Assembly (NCBI RefSeq): GCF_900109605.1
Contig: NZ_FOAM01000003.1
Span: forward strand, 124,001-188,000
Direction: 5' to 3'
Origin: Xaviernesmea oryzae
Lineage (GTDB): Bacteria > Pseudomonadota > Alphaproteobacteria > Rhizobiales > Rhizobiaceae
Length of the DNA stretch: 64,000 nucleotides
In this document: positions 39,437 to 48,631 of the stretch, piece by piece
Layout: the number at the start of each line of letters is the position of its first letter
Numbering within the stretch: the stretch's first letter is position 1
The notes under the pieces: model-generated
Databases searched by the model: none
What the model saw: only the letters and a program-made list of their open reading frames with translations
What the model was told of the DNA's origin: nothing
Made by a program: the position numbers and the translations under genes

Positions 39437-40180
39437 TCAGTGCACCGCCTTGAAGATGCGGTCGTAGCGCAGATTGGCCGGCCATTTCCAGATCTCGCGG
39501 AAGGACGTGTCGTGACCGAGGGAGAAGAAGATCAGGCTCGCGCGTCCGACGAGGTTTTCTGCCGGCACATAACCGACGTCGAAGCGGCTGTCGGCCGAAT
39601 TGTCCCGATTGTCGCCCATCATGAAATAATGGCCCGGCGGCACCACGAATTCCTGCGTGTTATCGCCGCGTGAATTGGGGAACTGGTCCAGCGTGTCGAA
39701 ATTCACGCCATTGTCCAGCGTCTCGCGATAAACGGGCACATCGGCGCCGGTGTCATATTGATCATCGGCGCGGAAGGTGCCGTCGGCCACGCGCGGAACC
39801 GGCTGATCATTGACGTAGAGGACACTGTCGCGCACCTGCACCTTATCGCCCGGCAGACCAATCACGCGCTTGATATAGTCGATGTCGGGATTGGGCGGAA
39901 AGCGGAAAACCACGACATCGCCGCGCTTCGGCTCGGAGGCCAGGATGCGGCCGGAAAAGATATCGGGCGACAGCGGCAGCGAATATTTGGAATAGCCGTA
40001 GGCGAACTTGTTGACGAAAATGTAGTCGCCGACCAGCAGCGTCGGCATCATCGAGCCCGAAGGGATGGTGAAGGGCTGAAAAAGGACCGTGCGGATCACC
40101 AGGGCGAGCAGAAGCGCCTGAATGATGATCTTGACGTTCTCCCAGAGCCCGCCTTCCTTTTTCTCGATCTTCTCAACCAC
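39437..40180 (-). CDS. lepB: Signal peptidase I
   Basis: 247 residues. One N-terminal transmembrane helix (about 16-36), then catalytic Ser43 in IPSGSMMPTLLVGD, catalytic Lys104 in YIKRVIGLPGD, and box E GDNRDNSADSR. Removes signal peptides from exported proteins, including the porins and SodC encoded here. The start is GTG at 40180 with AAGGAA 8 bases before it. No ATG fits. Confidence 0.95.
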   Translation of the reverse strand: MVEKIEKKEGGLWENVKIIIQALLLALVIRTVLFQPFTIPSGSMMPTLLVGDYIFVNKFAYGYSKYSLPLSPDIFSGRILASEPKRGDVVVFRFPPNPDIDYIKRVIGLPGDKVQVRDSVLYVNDQPVPRVADGTFRADDQYDTGADVPVYRETLDNGVNFDTLDQFPNSRGDNTQEFVVPPGHYFMMGDNRDNSADSRFDVGYVPAENLVGRASLIFFSLGHDTSFREIWKWPANLRYDRIFKAVH

Positions 40181-40435
40181 GTTGCGTGTTCCTTCAAGAT
40201 TGGCCGCCGCCAGCGCTCAAACAGCGCGCGCATTGCGGGATAGGCTTAAGGCCTCTCCGGCAGATCCAGCTATCAGCGCCGATGCGCTAAGCCGTCCGCG
40301 GATCTTGGCCTTCAAGAGCTTTCGGAGCAGTCCCGCGGCAGCCGCCGAGGCGTCGCTGAGGCTGAAACTCCGGTGAAATCATTGTGCGAGCGCTTGAATA
40401 AGCCGGCCCCGCAGCCGCGCACCCGTCAGCATGCT

Positions 40436-40855
40436 CTACCTGCTTCCGACAATCTCGGCAACGGGCAGCGCTTCGATTATGACGAAAGCCTGAGCAAGCG
40501 GAAAATCGTCGGTAATGGTCAGATGCACGAACGCCTCATGGCCTGCGGGCGTGATGGCGGACAGACGCTCCGCTGCCCCGTTGGTCAGCACCATGGTCGG
40601 CTTGCCGCCCGGCAGGTTGACCACACCCATATCCTTCCAGAAGACGCCCTGCGCCAGGCCGGTGCCCAGCGCCTTGGAACAGGCCTCCTTGGCGGCAAAG
40701 CGCTTGGCATAAGAGGCGGCACGGTTGGCGCGCCGTTCGGATTTGGCGATCTCGACATCGGTGAAGCAGCGCGCGACGAAGCGTTCGCCAAACCGGTCAA
40801 GCGACTTTTCGATGCGACGAATATCGATGAGATCGCTGCCGATGCCGATGATCAT
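40436..40855 (-). CDS. acpS: Holo-[acyl-carrier-protein] synthase
   Basis: 139 residues. Metal-binding motifs GIGSDLIDI (Asp8) and [16 protein letters not shown] (Glu near 57). Transfers 4'-phosphopantetheine from CoA to ACP. First gene of the acpS-lepB-rnc-era group; 255 bases separate it from lepB. Confidence 0.94.
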   Translation of the reverse strand: MIIGIGSDLIDIRRIEKSLDRFGERFVARCFTDVEIAKSERRANRAASYAKRFAAKEACSKALGTGLAQGVFWKDMGVVNLPGGKPTMVLTNGAAERLSAITPAGHEAFVHLTITDDFPLAQAFVIIEALPVAEIVGSR

Positions 40856-41079
40856 GAGCTGTCCTTCCTGCTTGCATGCGGCCTGGACGGCGCTGACCCC
40901 AGCCTACGCAATCCGGTTTGTCCGCGCATATATGCCTTGGCAGCGGGCGCGCCAAGACAAGCTCCGCGCACACGTCCCTCTTTGCCATCTGCGGCGCAGA
41001 GACTATGGCCATTTGCCTGCTCGCAAGGCGCGCCATCCGACTGCCTTCAAGCGCCGTCCATGGTCGTCTCGGAAACGTT

Positions 41080-41628
41080 TTAACCGAACCTGGCCTGGCG
41101 CCGCGCCGTACGCCGCGCATTGAACAGGCGCACCGCGTTGAAGGTCACGCCATAGGCGAGCACGCCCATGCCGGCGGCGAGCGGCACCATGCCGACCAGC
41201 AGCGGCTTGAGCACGGGCCCCCAGAGTTCGTCGAGATTGAGATGGCTCAGGCCGGCGAGAATATCGGCGCCCGACGCCGGAGGAGCATCGTCGAGACCGA
41301 GAAGGGCGGCGCCAATCTCATAGGTCACGAACAGGATCAGCGGAATGGTCAGCGGATTGGCAAGGGCCGTTGCGATGGCCGCGGAGACGAGGCTGGCCGA
41401 ACAGAGATAGGCCACGGCGAGCGCGATCAGCACATGCAGGCCGACGAAAGGCGTCATGGCCGACGCCGTGCCGGCCGCGGCGCCGAGCGCGATCTTGTGC
41501 GGCGAGGAAGACAGGCGCAGCACGCGCAAGGACAGGTAGCGCCAGCCCCGCAATGCACCCTTGCGCGGCCATAGGACCTGGCGAAGCCTCTCGCGCCGGG
41601 GAGCCGGCTGTCTGCGTCTGAACACCAT
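41080..41628 (-). CDS. DUF2062 membrane protein
   Basis: 182 residues. A basic N-terminus (MVFRRRQPAPRRERLRQ) is followed by three hydrophobic segments (about 60-75, 78-112, 145-165), with the family pattern SSPHKIALGAAAGTASAMTPFVGLH and ANPLTIPLILFVTYEIGA. The function of DUF2062 is unknown. AAGG lies 4 bases before the ATG. It lies 224 bases upstream of acpS on the same strand. Confidence 0.85.
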   Translation of the reverse strand: MVFRRRQPAPRRERLRQVLWPRKGALRGWRYLSLRVLRLSSSPHKIALGAAAGTASAMTPFVGLHVLIALAVAYLCSASLVSAAIATALANPLTIPLILFVTYEIGAALLGLDDAPPASGADILAGLSHLNLDELWGPVLKPLLVGMVPLAAGMGVLAYGVTFNAVRLFNARRTARRQARFG

Positions 41629-42287
41629 AAGCCTTCATAGACGATCAGGCCGCGCTGTCCAATGCCCCGACCTCGCCCTGTTGTCCGGCTCCATCACATC
41701 AGGTCGGACAACAAGATCGAACGCGACCATCCGCTTCGGATCGAAAGGCGGCACGCTGGAAAGGGACGGTCAGCATGAGCACCAAACCCGCGAGAGCCGC
41801 GGGCGACAAACCCCGTCCATGCCGGCCAGCGGCACAATCGCGAATGGATGCTCATGGATAAGCGGGTCATGCCTCATGCAACACCCGCACATCGGTCACG
41901 CGTCATGCATGACCCCGACGCCTCCGCGCCCAATGTCCCGGCGCGGAAACAAAGAGCCGATCGGGAAAGGCATGGAACACCTTCCGCCTGGAACGGCCAT
42001 ATAGACTGTGATGCACAAGCCCTTGAAGGCTTTGCGAGATAGGCCTGCTTACGGCAAAGGATGGCAAGCGCGATCGCGTCGCGAGGGGCTGGCAACAAGC
42101 CTTAGCCCCATAAGCAACGTGCCTTGTCCTCTCAGGCCCACGCCCGAAAGATCATAGCAAGCAAACGCGGCCAGTCTGCGCTCGATACCTGCGGCATGCC
42201 AAAACAGCTGCGCGGTCTTGTGGACTTACGACACGCGCCGATTGACCGGCGCGCCATGTCGAAGCGGATCCGGAGGATCGCGACGGC
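41629..42287. other. Intergenic region, 659 bases
   Basis: No gene I can support. A perfect 9-bp inverted repeat TGTTGTCCG / CGGACAACA lies at 41679-41687 and 41705-41713, just upstream of the DUF2062 gene, and could be an operator or the foot of a leader hairpin. Several short frames exist on both strands, but none has both a ribosome site and protein-like composition. Confidence 0.5.
41679..41713. repeat. 9-bp inverted repeat upstream of the DUF2062 gene
   Basis: Perfect arms TGTTGTCCG and CGGACAACA separated by 17 bases. It lies 50-85 bases upstream of the DUF2062 start codon, so it could bind a dimeric regulator or form a leader hairpin. Neither role can be decided here. Confidence 0.5.
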
Positions 42288-42440
42288 TTAGAAGGTCCGG
42301 CGGAAGAGACCGCGATCGATCTGGCGCTGGCGATGCTCGAGGTCGATACGGTCGACGGCACCGTTGAGATAGTGCGATTCACGATCCTCGATCGAGGGAA
42401 CGCGCAGAGCACGGCTGATCTTCTTCAGGTGGTTAAACAT
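42288..42440 (-). CDS. DUF3563 family small protein
   Basis: 50 residues starting MFNHLKKISRALRVPS and ending RQIDRGLFRRTF, which matches the small DUF3563 family found across Rhizobiales. Function is unknown. AAAGGAG lies 7 bases before ATG 42440. The protein is basic with amphipathic helices. Confidence 0.85.
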   Translation of the reverse strand: MFNHLKKISRALRVPSIEDRESHYLNGAVDRIDLEHRQRQIDRGLFRRTF

Positions 42441-42708
42441 GGTAAACTCCTTTCGTTTACCTCCCGAGACAGTAGATAGCCGCGTTGGTCTTTCGAAACC
42501 AGCGCTGGCCACGCGCGGCAGCCATGCAGATTCGCAGGATCGACCGCCAATAGACTTCAACGCATGCGAAAGCTGCATGGCCTTGCGCGACAATGCTTAT
42601 GGACACGCGGCGGATAGAGCCGGAAGTGATAAGGGTCACGCCAAACCAGCCCGTTGCCGTGCGCCTGTCTGGGCGCATGGCATCCGAGCATTGGCCTGAT
42701 CGAACTCC

Positions 42709-44925
42709 TCAGGAGAACAGCCGCGTCACCGTCGAGACCACCGGAAGCTCACGCAGCTGGACCAGCATGTGATTGAGCTGGCGCAGGTCCCACACCTCGA
42801 TCTCCAGCTGGATCTCGCTGAAGTCGGCGGCCATCGGTCCCATGGTGATGGTGCGGATATTGATGTCACCGCCGGCAATGAGCTGGGCAATGGAGGCCAG
42901 CGTGCCCGGCTCGTTGATCGCCGTAATCTGGATGCGCGCCTTGAAGCGGGTGTTGTTGGCTTGATCGAGATCCCAGCGCACATCGATCCAACGCTCGGAC
43001 TGGTCGTCGAACTTCTGCAGGCTCGGCGACTGGATCGGATAGATGGTGATGGTCTTGTCTTTTTCGAGGATCCCGACGATGCGGTCTCCCGGCACAGCGC
43101 CCGCATCGCTGAAGCTTACGCGCACCTCGCTCGACAGGCCACGGATCGGCAGAGCGGCCGTCCCGATTGCATTGACGGTTTCGCGGCCCTGCTCCGGCAG
43201 ACGGAAGAGCATGCCATCGGCACTGCGCACATTGAACCAGCCTTCGTCGGCCTGCGGCTTGACGGTGACGCGCTCGTCCTGATGATCGGGATGCACGGCA
43301 CGCAGCACGTCCAGCGACGAGAGTTCTCCACGCCCGACTGAGGCGATCGTGTCCTCCACATCCTTCTGGCCGAGGCGTGCCAGAGCCGGCTTCAGCGCCT
43401 CGCGGGAAAAGCTCTTGCCGGCGCGCTCGAAGGTGCGCTCCAGAATGCGGAAGCCGAGGCCGGAATATTGCTTGCGGATCGCCGCCCGCGTGGCCCGGCG
43501 GATGGCCGCGCGCGCCTTGCCGGTGACGACGATCTCTTCCCAGGCTGGCGGCGGCACCTGGATGCCCGAGCGGATGATCTCCACCTCGTCGCCGTTCGCC
43601 AGCCGTGTGACGAGCGGCATCATCCGGCCGTTGATCTTGGCGCCCACACAGGTGTCGCCGATGTTGGTATGAACCGCATAGGCGAAATCGATCGGCGTCG
43701 CGCCCCGCGGCAGCGCGATCAGCTGACCCTTCGGCGTAAAGCAGAAAACCTGGTCCTGGAACAGTTCGAGCTTGGTGTGCTCCAGGAATTCTTCGGGATT
43801 GTCGCCTTCCGCCAGGCTCTCGATCGTCCGGCGCAGCCAGGAATAAGCGTTCGAGGTCGGCGAGAGCCTGACATCGCCTGGCGTCTCCGCGCCATCCTTG
43901 TAGAGCGTATGGGCGGCGATGCCGTATTCGGCGATTTCATGCATGCGCCGGGTGCGGATCTGCAGCTCGATGCGCTGGCGTGACGGACCGACGATGGTGG
44001 TGTGGATCGACTGATAGTCGTTCTGCTTCGGCGTGGAGATATAGTCCTTGAACCGCCCGGGCACCACGCGCCAGCGGGTGTGGACGATGCCGAGCGCGCG
44101 GTAGCAGTCCGGCACATCCTCGACGAGAATGCGAAAGCCCCAGACGTCGGACAGCTGCTCGAAGGAGAGGGATTTGGACTGCATCTTGCGAAAGACGGAA
44201 TAGGGCTTCTTCTGCCGTCCCTTGACGTTGGCGCCGACAAGGCCCTTGGCAGACAGCAGCTCGCGCAACTCGTCCTCGATCTTCTTGATCAGCCCCTGGT
44301 TTTGCGCGGAGAGCTCGTCGAGCCGCTTTGTCACGGTCTCGAAGGCATCCGGATTCATGTGGCGGAACGAAAGATTCTCCAGTTCCTCGCGCATGTCGTG
44401 CATGCCCATGCGCCCGGCCAGCGGCGCATAGATCTCCATGGTTTCCTCGGAGATGCGGGCGCGCTTTTCCGCCGACATATGATCGAGCGTGCGCATATTG
44501 TGCAGCCGGTCGGCCAGCTTGACCAAGAGCACCCGCACATCGTCGGAAATCGCCAGCAGCAGCTTGCGCAGATTTTCCGCCTGCTTGGCCTTCTTGGTCA
44601 CGAGATCGAGCTTCTTGATCTTGGTCAGGCCCTCGACCAAGGCGCCAATATCCTCGCCGAAGAGATTGTCGATCTCGGCGCGCGTTGCGGTCGTATCCTC
44701 GATCGTGTCGTGCAGCAGCGCCACCGCGATGGTCGATTCGTCGAGATGCATTTCGGTGAGAATCGCCGCCACTTCGAGCGGATGGGAAATATAGGGATCG
44801 CCGCTGGCCCGCTTCTGCTGCCCATGCTTCTGCATCGCATAGACATAGGCCTTGTTCAAAAGGGCCTCGTTGACGTCAGGCTTGTATTTCTGAACCCGCT
44901 CAACGAGTTCGTATTGACGCATCAT
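42709..44925 (-). CDS. rsh: Bifunctional (p)ppGpp synthetase/hydrolase
   Basis: 738 residues. Order of domains: HD hydrolase (about 25-180; ISHPLEVAAI, ALLHDTIEDT), RelA/SpoT synthetase (230-350; FGIRILVEDVP-like GFRILVEDVPDC and KQNDYQSIHTTIVGP), TGS (385-450; FTPKGQLIALPRGATPIDFAY), helical region and C-terminal ACT (665-735). It makes and degrades (p)ppGpp in the stringent response. ATG 44925 is chosen because the open frame upstream to 44994 runs through a terminator hairpin. Confidence 0.95.
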   Translation of the reverse strand: MMRQYELVERVQKYKPDVNEALLNKAYVYAMQKHGQQKRASGDPYISHPLEVAAILTEMHLDESTIAVALLHDTIEDTTATRAEIDNLFGEDIGALVEGLTKIKKLDLVTKKAKQAENLRKLLLAISDDVRVLLVKLADRLHNMRTLDHMSAEKRARISEETMEIYAPLAGRMGMHDMREELENLSFRHMNPDAFETVTKRLDELSAQNQGLIKKIEDELRELLSAKGLVGANVKGRQKKPYSVFRKMQSKSLSFEQLSDVWGFRILVEDVPDCYRALGIVHTRWRVVPGRFKDYISTPKQNDYQSIHTTIVGPSRQRIELQIRTRRMHEIAEYGIAAHTLYKDGAETPGDVRLSPTSNAYSWLRRTIESLAEGDNPEEFLEHTKLELFQDQVFCFTPKGQLIALPRGATPIDFAYAVHTNIGDTCVGAKINGRMMPLVTRLANGDEVEIIRSGIQVPPPAWEEIVVTGKARAAIRRATRAAIRKQYSGLGFRILERTFERAGKSFSREALKPALARLGQKDVEDTIASVGRGELSSLDVLRAVHPDHQDERVTVKPQADEGWFNVRSADGMLFRLPEQGRETVNAIGTAALPIRGLSSEVRVSFSDAGAVPGDRIVGILEKDKTITIYPIQSPSLQKFDDQSERWIDVRWDLDQANNTRFKARIQITAINEPGTLASIAQLIAGGDINIRTITMGPMAADFSEIQLEIEVWDLRQLNHMLVQLRELPVVSTVTRLFS

Positions 44926-44941
44926 GCTGCGGGGATCCGTG

Positions 44942-44983
44942 CAAAAAAGAGAGCGCCGAGAATAGGCCCGGCGCTCTGTTTTT
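44942..44983. terminator. Rho-independent terminator after rpoZ
   Basis: Perfect 9-bp stem AGAGCGCCG / CGGCGCTCT (44949-44957 and 44968-44976), 10-base loop. On the minus strand it is followed by CTTTTTTG, on the plus strand by GTTTTT. It lies 70-100 bases past the rpoZ stop and just upstream of rsh. Confidence 0.85.
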
Positions 44984-45044
44984 AAAAGCATCAATGAAGG
45001 CTGAAACGCGGCGCCGGCTGGAAAAATCCGGCACAGGGCAAAGC

Positions 45045-45446
45045 TTAGTAATCTTCGCTCTTTTCCGGCGGAACGAGGCCTTCGATGCCGGCGAGAAGTT
45101 CCTCTTCCGACATGCGGTCGAAGGTCACCACGTCAGCCTGGTCGTCGTCGTCAGCCGTCTCGGAGAAGACCGCATCGCCGGAGAGCAGCGTGGCGGGATC
45201 GGCTTCCGGCTCATCCACCTCGACGTGCTTCTGCAGCGAATGGATCAGATCTTCCTTGAGGTCGTCGGGCGACAGCGTCTCGTCAGCGATCTCCCGCAGA
45301 GCCACGACCGGATTCTTATCGTTGTCCCGGTCGATGGTGATGGCGGCGCCCTGCGAAATCAGGCGGGCGCGATGGCTGGCGAGAAGAACCAGCTCGAAAC
45401 GGTTGTCCACCTTGTCGATGCAGTCTTCTACGGTCACGCGGGCCAT
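45045..45446 (-). CDS. rpoZ: RNA polymerase omega subunit
   Basis: 133 residues. N-terminal omega domain [30 protein letters not shown]...VALREIADE, followed by the longer acidic tail usual in alphaproteobacteria ([11 protein letters not shown]). Omega assists assembly of RNA polymerase and forms part of a ppGpp site in many bacteria, which suits its position beside rsh. ATG has GGAAGGAT upstream. Confidence 0.95.
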   Translation of the reverse strand: MARVTVEDCIDKVDNRFELVLLASHRARLISQGAAITIDRDNDKNPVVALREIADETLSPDDLKEDLIHSLQKHVEVDEPEADPATLLSGDAVFSETADDDDQADVVTFDRMSEEELLAGIEGLVPPEKSEDY

Positions 45447-46039
45447 ATCTTATCCTTCCGGTTCCAAAGAGATGTTCTGGCGCTCGGCTGCATTTGCCGT
45501 CGCCTGGGCGGTCGGCCACGCTTCTAAACGGCGGCCTGCGACCAAGAGCGCCATGATGACACATCACGTGCGGATTTTGTTGATCACGCGCCCGATACTA
45601 CCATTGGGGAAGAAATTCAAGCTTTTCCTGAAAGCGCCCCGGCGTGCCTCATAACCGTTACAATTCGCTATATTTATTGGTTAAGACGTGCGATATTTAT
45701 TTCAACACCAGAAACTTGCCTTGATTTGCACAACCACCGATCGGTCTATCCGAGACATTCTTGAAGTTCACCAGAACCGCGCTTGATTAAATAGTTTCAA
45801 CGAGACCTGTTTTGCATTGCAGCAAGAGCTAAGCAGGCAAGAAAAACTTGGATCATTTGGAAAACGAGAAAAGCCAGGGGAAGATTTTTGAGACTGCACT
45901 GATCAGCGACAGCATAATCCACAAGTCAAACATCCGGGGTCAGCGGTAAAAAAAGCAATCTTATGCACCGCTCCCTTTGCGCGAAGCCCGAAAAGCCTAT
46001 TTCCGCCATCGGGCCAGCGAATAAAGAAAGATTACCTAC
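45447..46039. other. AT-rich intergenic region, 593 bases
   Basis: Between divergent rpoZ and the NYN gene. Bases from about 45640 to 45960 are clearly richer in A+T than the surroundings (CGCTATATTTATTGG, TTTTGAGACTGCACTG), but no frame over 40 codons with a ribosome site is seen. It could hold the NYN leader, a small RNA, or residual foreign DNA. Confidence 0.5.
45593..45620 (-). promoter_or_regulatory. Promoter candidate for rpoZ
   Basis: On the minus strand TTGAAT (45620-45615) and GTATCG (45598-45593) are separated by 16 bases, resembling a rhizobial sigma-70 promoter, about 147 bases before the rpoZ start. Weak evidence; no experiment or second site supports it. Confidence 0.3.
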
Positions 46040-46630
46040 ATGTTCGATCCGCGTGAAAAAATTGCCCTTTTCATTGACGGGGCCAATCTCTATGCCGCCT
46101 CGAAAAGTCTCGGTTTCGATATCGATTATCGCAAGCTTCTGAAGGCCTTCCAGAAGCGCGGCTATCTGTTACGCGCCTATTATTACACCGCGCTGATCGA
46201 GGACCAGGAATATTCATCCATTCGGCCGTTGATCGACTGGCTGGACTATAACGGCTATAAGGTGGTGACCAAGCCGGCCAAGGAGTTCACCGACTCGCTG
46301 GGCCGCCGGAAGATCAAAGGCAACATGGATCTCGAACTGGCCATCGATGCGATGGAGCAGGCGGAGACGGTGGATCATCTGGTGCTGTTTTCAGGCGATG
46401 GCGACTTCACGACCCTCGTGGAGGCGATCCAGCGCAAGGGCCGCAAGATCTCCGTGGTCTCGACCATGTCGACCCAGCCGCCGATGATCGCCGACGATCT
46501 TCGCCGCCAGGCCGATCATTTCATCGACCTGCAGACGTTGAAGGCGGAAATCGGCCGCGATCCGAGTGAACGGCCCGTGCGCAGCGTCGACACCATGCCC
46601 GCCGACCGCTCGGGGAACGTGCAGGCCTGA
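46040..46630 (+). CDS. NYN domain protein (LabA/DUF88 family)
   Basis: 196 residues. The NYN (PIN-like) fold is shown by EKIALFIDGANLYAASKSLG (first Asp), KIKGNMDLELAIDAM and VLFSGDGDFTTLVEAIQ, which hold the acidic metal-binding residues of this nuclease superfamily. Members are probably ribonucleases; this subfamily is uncharacterised in rhizobia. The leader is a 593-base AT-rich gap. A terminator follows at 46668. Confidence 0.87.
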   Translation: MFDPREKIALFIDGANLYAASKSLGFDIDYRKLLKAFQKRGYLLRAYYYTALIEDQEYSSIRPLIDWLDYNGYKVVTKPAKEFTDSLGRRKIKGNMDLELAIDAMEQAETVDHLVLFSGDGDFTTLVEAIQRKGRKISVVSTMSTQPPMIADDLRRQADHFIDLQTLKAEIGRDPSERPVRSVDTMPADRSGNVQA

Positions 46631-46667
46631 AGCTCAAGCTTGCCGTCACATCGCGTTCAATTGAAAG

Positions 46668-46705
46668 AAAAAGGCCCGGCGCCAGATGGCGGCCGGGCCT
46701 TTTGT
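46668..46705. terminator. Terminator between convergent NYN gene and smpB
   Basis: Stem AAAAGGCCCGG / CCGGGCCTTTT (46669-46679 and 46693-46703), 13-base loop, preceded by AAAGAAA and followed by TTTTGTTC on the plus strand, so it likely serves both directions. Confidence 0.85.
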
Positions 46706-46728
46706 TCGACGGGCTATTGGGTCAGTGA

Positions 46729-47205
46729 TCAGTGATCTTTCAAGAGCCGGCTCTTCTGCCGGTTCCAGTCGCGTTCCTTTTCGCTTTCCCGCTTGTCGTG
46801 CAGCTTCTTGCCCTTGCCAAGCGCCAGCTCGAGCTTGGCGCGGCCGCGTTCGTTGAAGTAGATCTTCAACGGGATCAGCGACATGCCCTCACGGTTTACG
46901 GCGCCCTGCAGCTTGTTGATCTCCCGCTTGGAGAGCAGAAGCTTGCGGCGGCGGCGCGGCGTGTGGTTGAAGCGGTTGGCCTGCAGATATTCCGGCAGAT
47001 AGGCGTTGATCAGCCAGAGCTCGCCGTCCTCGTCTGTGGCATAGGATTCGGCGATGTTCGCCTTGCCCTCGCGCAGCGACTTGACCTCCGTGCCGGTCAG
47101 AACCAGGCCGGCCTCGTAGGTATCGATGATTTCATAATTGAACCGGGCCTTGCGGTTTTCCGCCACCACCTTGGAGACGACCCGGCTGCTTCCCTTGGGT
47201 GCCAT
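46729..47205 (-). CDS. smpB: SsrA-binding protein SmpB
   Basis: 158 residues. [33 protein letters not shown] and the basic C-terminal tail ([19 protein letters not shown]) are standard SmpB. It carries tmRNA to stalled ribosomes. ATG overlaps the dapA stop by one base (TGATG), so both genes share a transcript. Confidence 0.96.
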   Translation of the reverse strand: MAPKGSSRVVSKVVAENRKARFNYEIIDTYEAGLVLTGTEVKSLREGKANIAESYATDEDGELWLINAYLPEYLQANRFNHTPRRRRKLLLSKREINKLQGAVNREGMSLIPLKIYFNERGRAKLELALGKGKKLHDKRESEKERDWNRQKSRLLKDH

Positions 47206-48089
47206 CAGTTGATCAGTCCGGCATGAATGAGCGCGGCGTCGAGCGCCGCTTCGGTTGCGGGTTCGAGGCCCGAGATCAGCGGCGAGCGCACGGTGCGGCT
47301 CATACCCCGCACGCGTGAAAGCGCATATTTTGCGCCGCAGACGCCGGGTTCCATGAAGATCGCCTTGTGCAGCGGCATCAACTTGTCCTGCAAGGCCAGG
47401 GCCGTCTTGAAATCGCCAGCAAGCGTTGCCTCTTGGAACTGCGCACAGAGGCGCGGCGCCACATTGGCCGTCACAGAGATACAGCCCACGCCGCCATGGG
47501 CATTGAAGCCGAGCGCAGTCGCATCCTCGCCTGAAAGCTGGACGAAATCGGCGCCGCAGGCCATGCGCTGCTCGGAGACACGCTCGATCTTGCCGGTGGC
47601 ATCCTTGACGCCGATGATCGTCGCAAACGCCTTGTGCAGCGCGGCCATGGTGTCCACGCTCATATCGACCACCGACCGGCCGGGAATATTGTAGATGACG
47701 ATCGGCAGCGAAACGGCTTCGGCGATTGCCGCATAATGCGCATGCAGACCCTTCTGGGTCGGCTTGTTATAATAAGGTGTCACGACGAGCACGGCGTCTG
47801 CGCCCGCCTTTTCAGCATGCTGGGCAAGCTCGATCGCTTCCAGCGTGTTGTTGGAGCCGGCACCGGCGATGACGGGCACTCTACCCTTGGCCTGTTCGAT
47901 ACAGACCTCGACCACGCGTTTGTGTTCGGCATGCGTCAATGTTGGCGATTCACCTGTCGTGCCCACGGGCACGAGCCCATGGCTGCCTTCGGCGATCTGC
48001 CAATCGACATGGGCGCTGAAGGCCTCGAAGTCGACCGCGCCCGATGCCGTGAAGGGGGTGACGAGAGCGGGAATGGACCCCTTGAACAT
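47205..48089 (-). CDS. dapA: 4-hydroxy-tetrahydrodipicolinate synthase
   Basis: 294 residues. [23 protein letters not shown] with conserved Tyr, [11 protein letters not shown] and the Schiff-base Lys in GVKDATGKI. Condenses pyruvate with aspartate semialdehyde, first step of lysine and diaminopimelate synthesis. ATG 48089 has AGGAG 6 bases upstream; the open frame beyond it is not family-like. Confidence 0.96.
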   Translation of the reverse strand: MFKGSIPALVTPFTASGAVDFEAFSAHVDWQIAEGSHGLVPVGTTGESPTLTHAEHKRVVEVCIEQAKGRVPVIAGAGSNNTLEAIELAQHAEKAGADAVLVVTPYYNKPTQKGLHAHYAAIAEAVSLPIVIYNIPGRSVVDMSVDTMAALHKAFATIIGVKDATGKIERVSEQRMACGADFVQLSGEDATALGFNAHGGVGCISVTANVAPRLCAQFQEATLAGDFKTALALQDKLMPLHKAIFMEPGVCGAKYALSRVRGMSRTVRSPLISGLEPATEAALDAALIHAGLIN

Positions 48090-48631
48090 GCAGAACTCCT
48101 GAAACGCGTGCGGCCGTCCGCTGACGCGTAGAATGACTATGACATTTGCGCTCAAGGGTGCGGCACATGAGGACATCCGGCTACCCGCACGCCACCTGGA
48201 TCGTCTGGTGGGCTGTCATGAAACCGCCGCACCATAATCACCCTGCTTGCCAGCGGCAAGCGTTGCCGGTGCAACGAAGCTGGCTGCGGACGGTTCCAAC
48301 CGCAGTTTTTTGGCGTTCCAGCTCTATGGCCTTAATAAGGACGAGAAAATGGCCGAAAGCACACCTGGGGCGCATCGGTAGGGTAGCAAGCTCGATGCCG
48401 TGCCGAGATCCTGGCAGAATGTCGGACGCGACGGCCTTTTGCCGGCCGGGGAAAGACGTTAAGCTTTCATTTAAATTTGGACCGCCAAATGGGGTTCGAT
48501 GTAATCTGGGTCGAGCCGGGCCGGATGCGCCGTCATGTCCTGCGCAAACAGGTTTGAGCAGGTGGCGCGGCGATGGATGGGCCCTGCGGCGGACGACGCC
48601 GTTCTTGCTGAGCGACCGACGGGGAGACTGC
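48090..48631. other. Divergent intergenic region, 542 bases
   Basis: Separates divergent dapA and slt. The slt frame is open back to 48146, but the upstream residues have no signal-peptide or family character. An AT-rich patch near 48464-48480 (TTCATTTAAATTTGG) could include the slt promoter. Nothing else seen. Confidence 0.5.
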
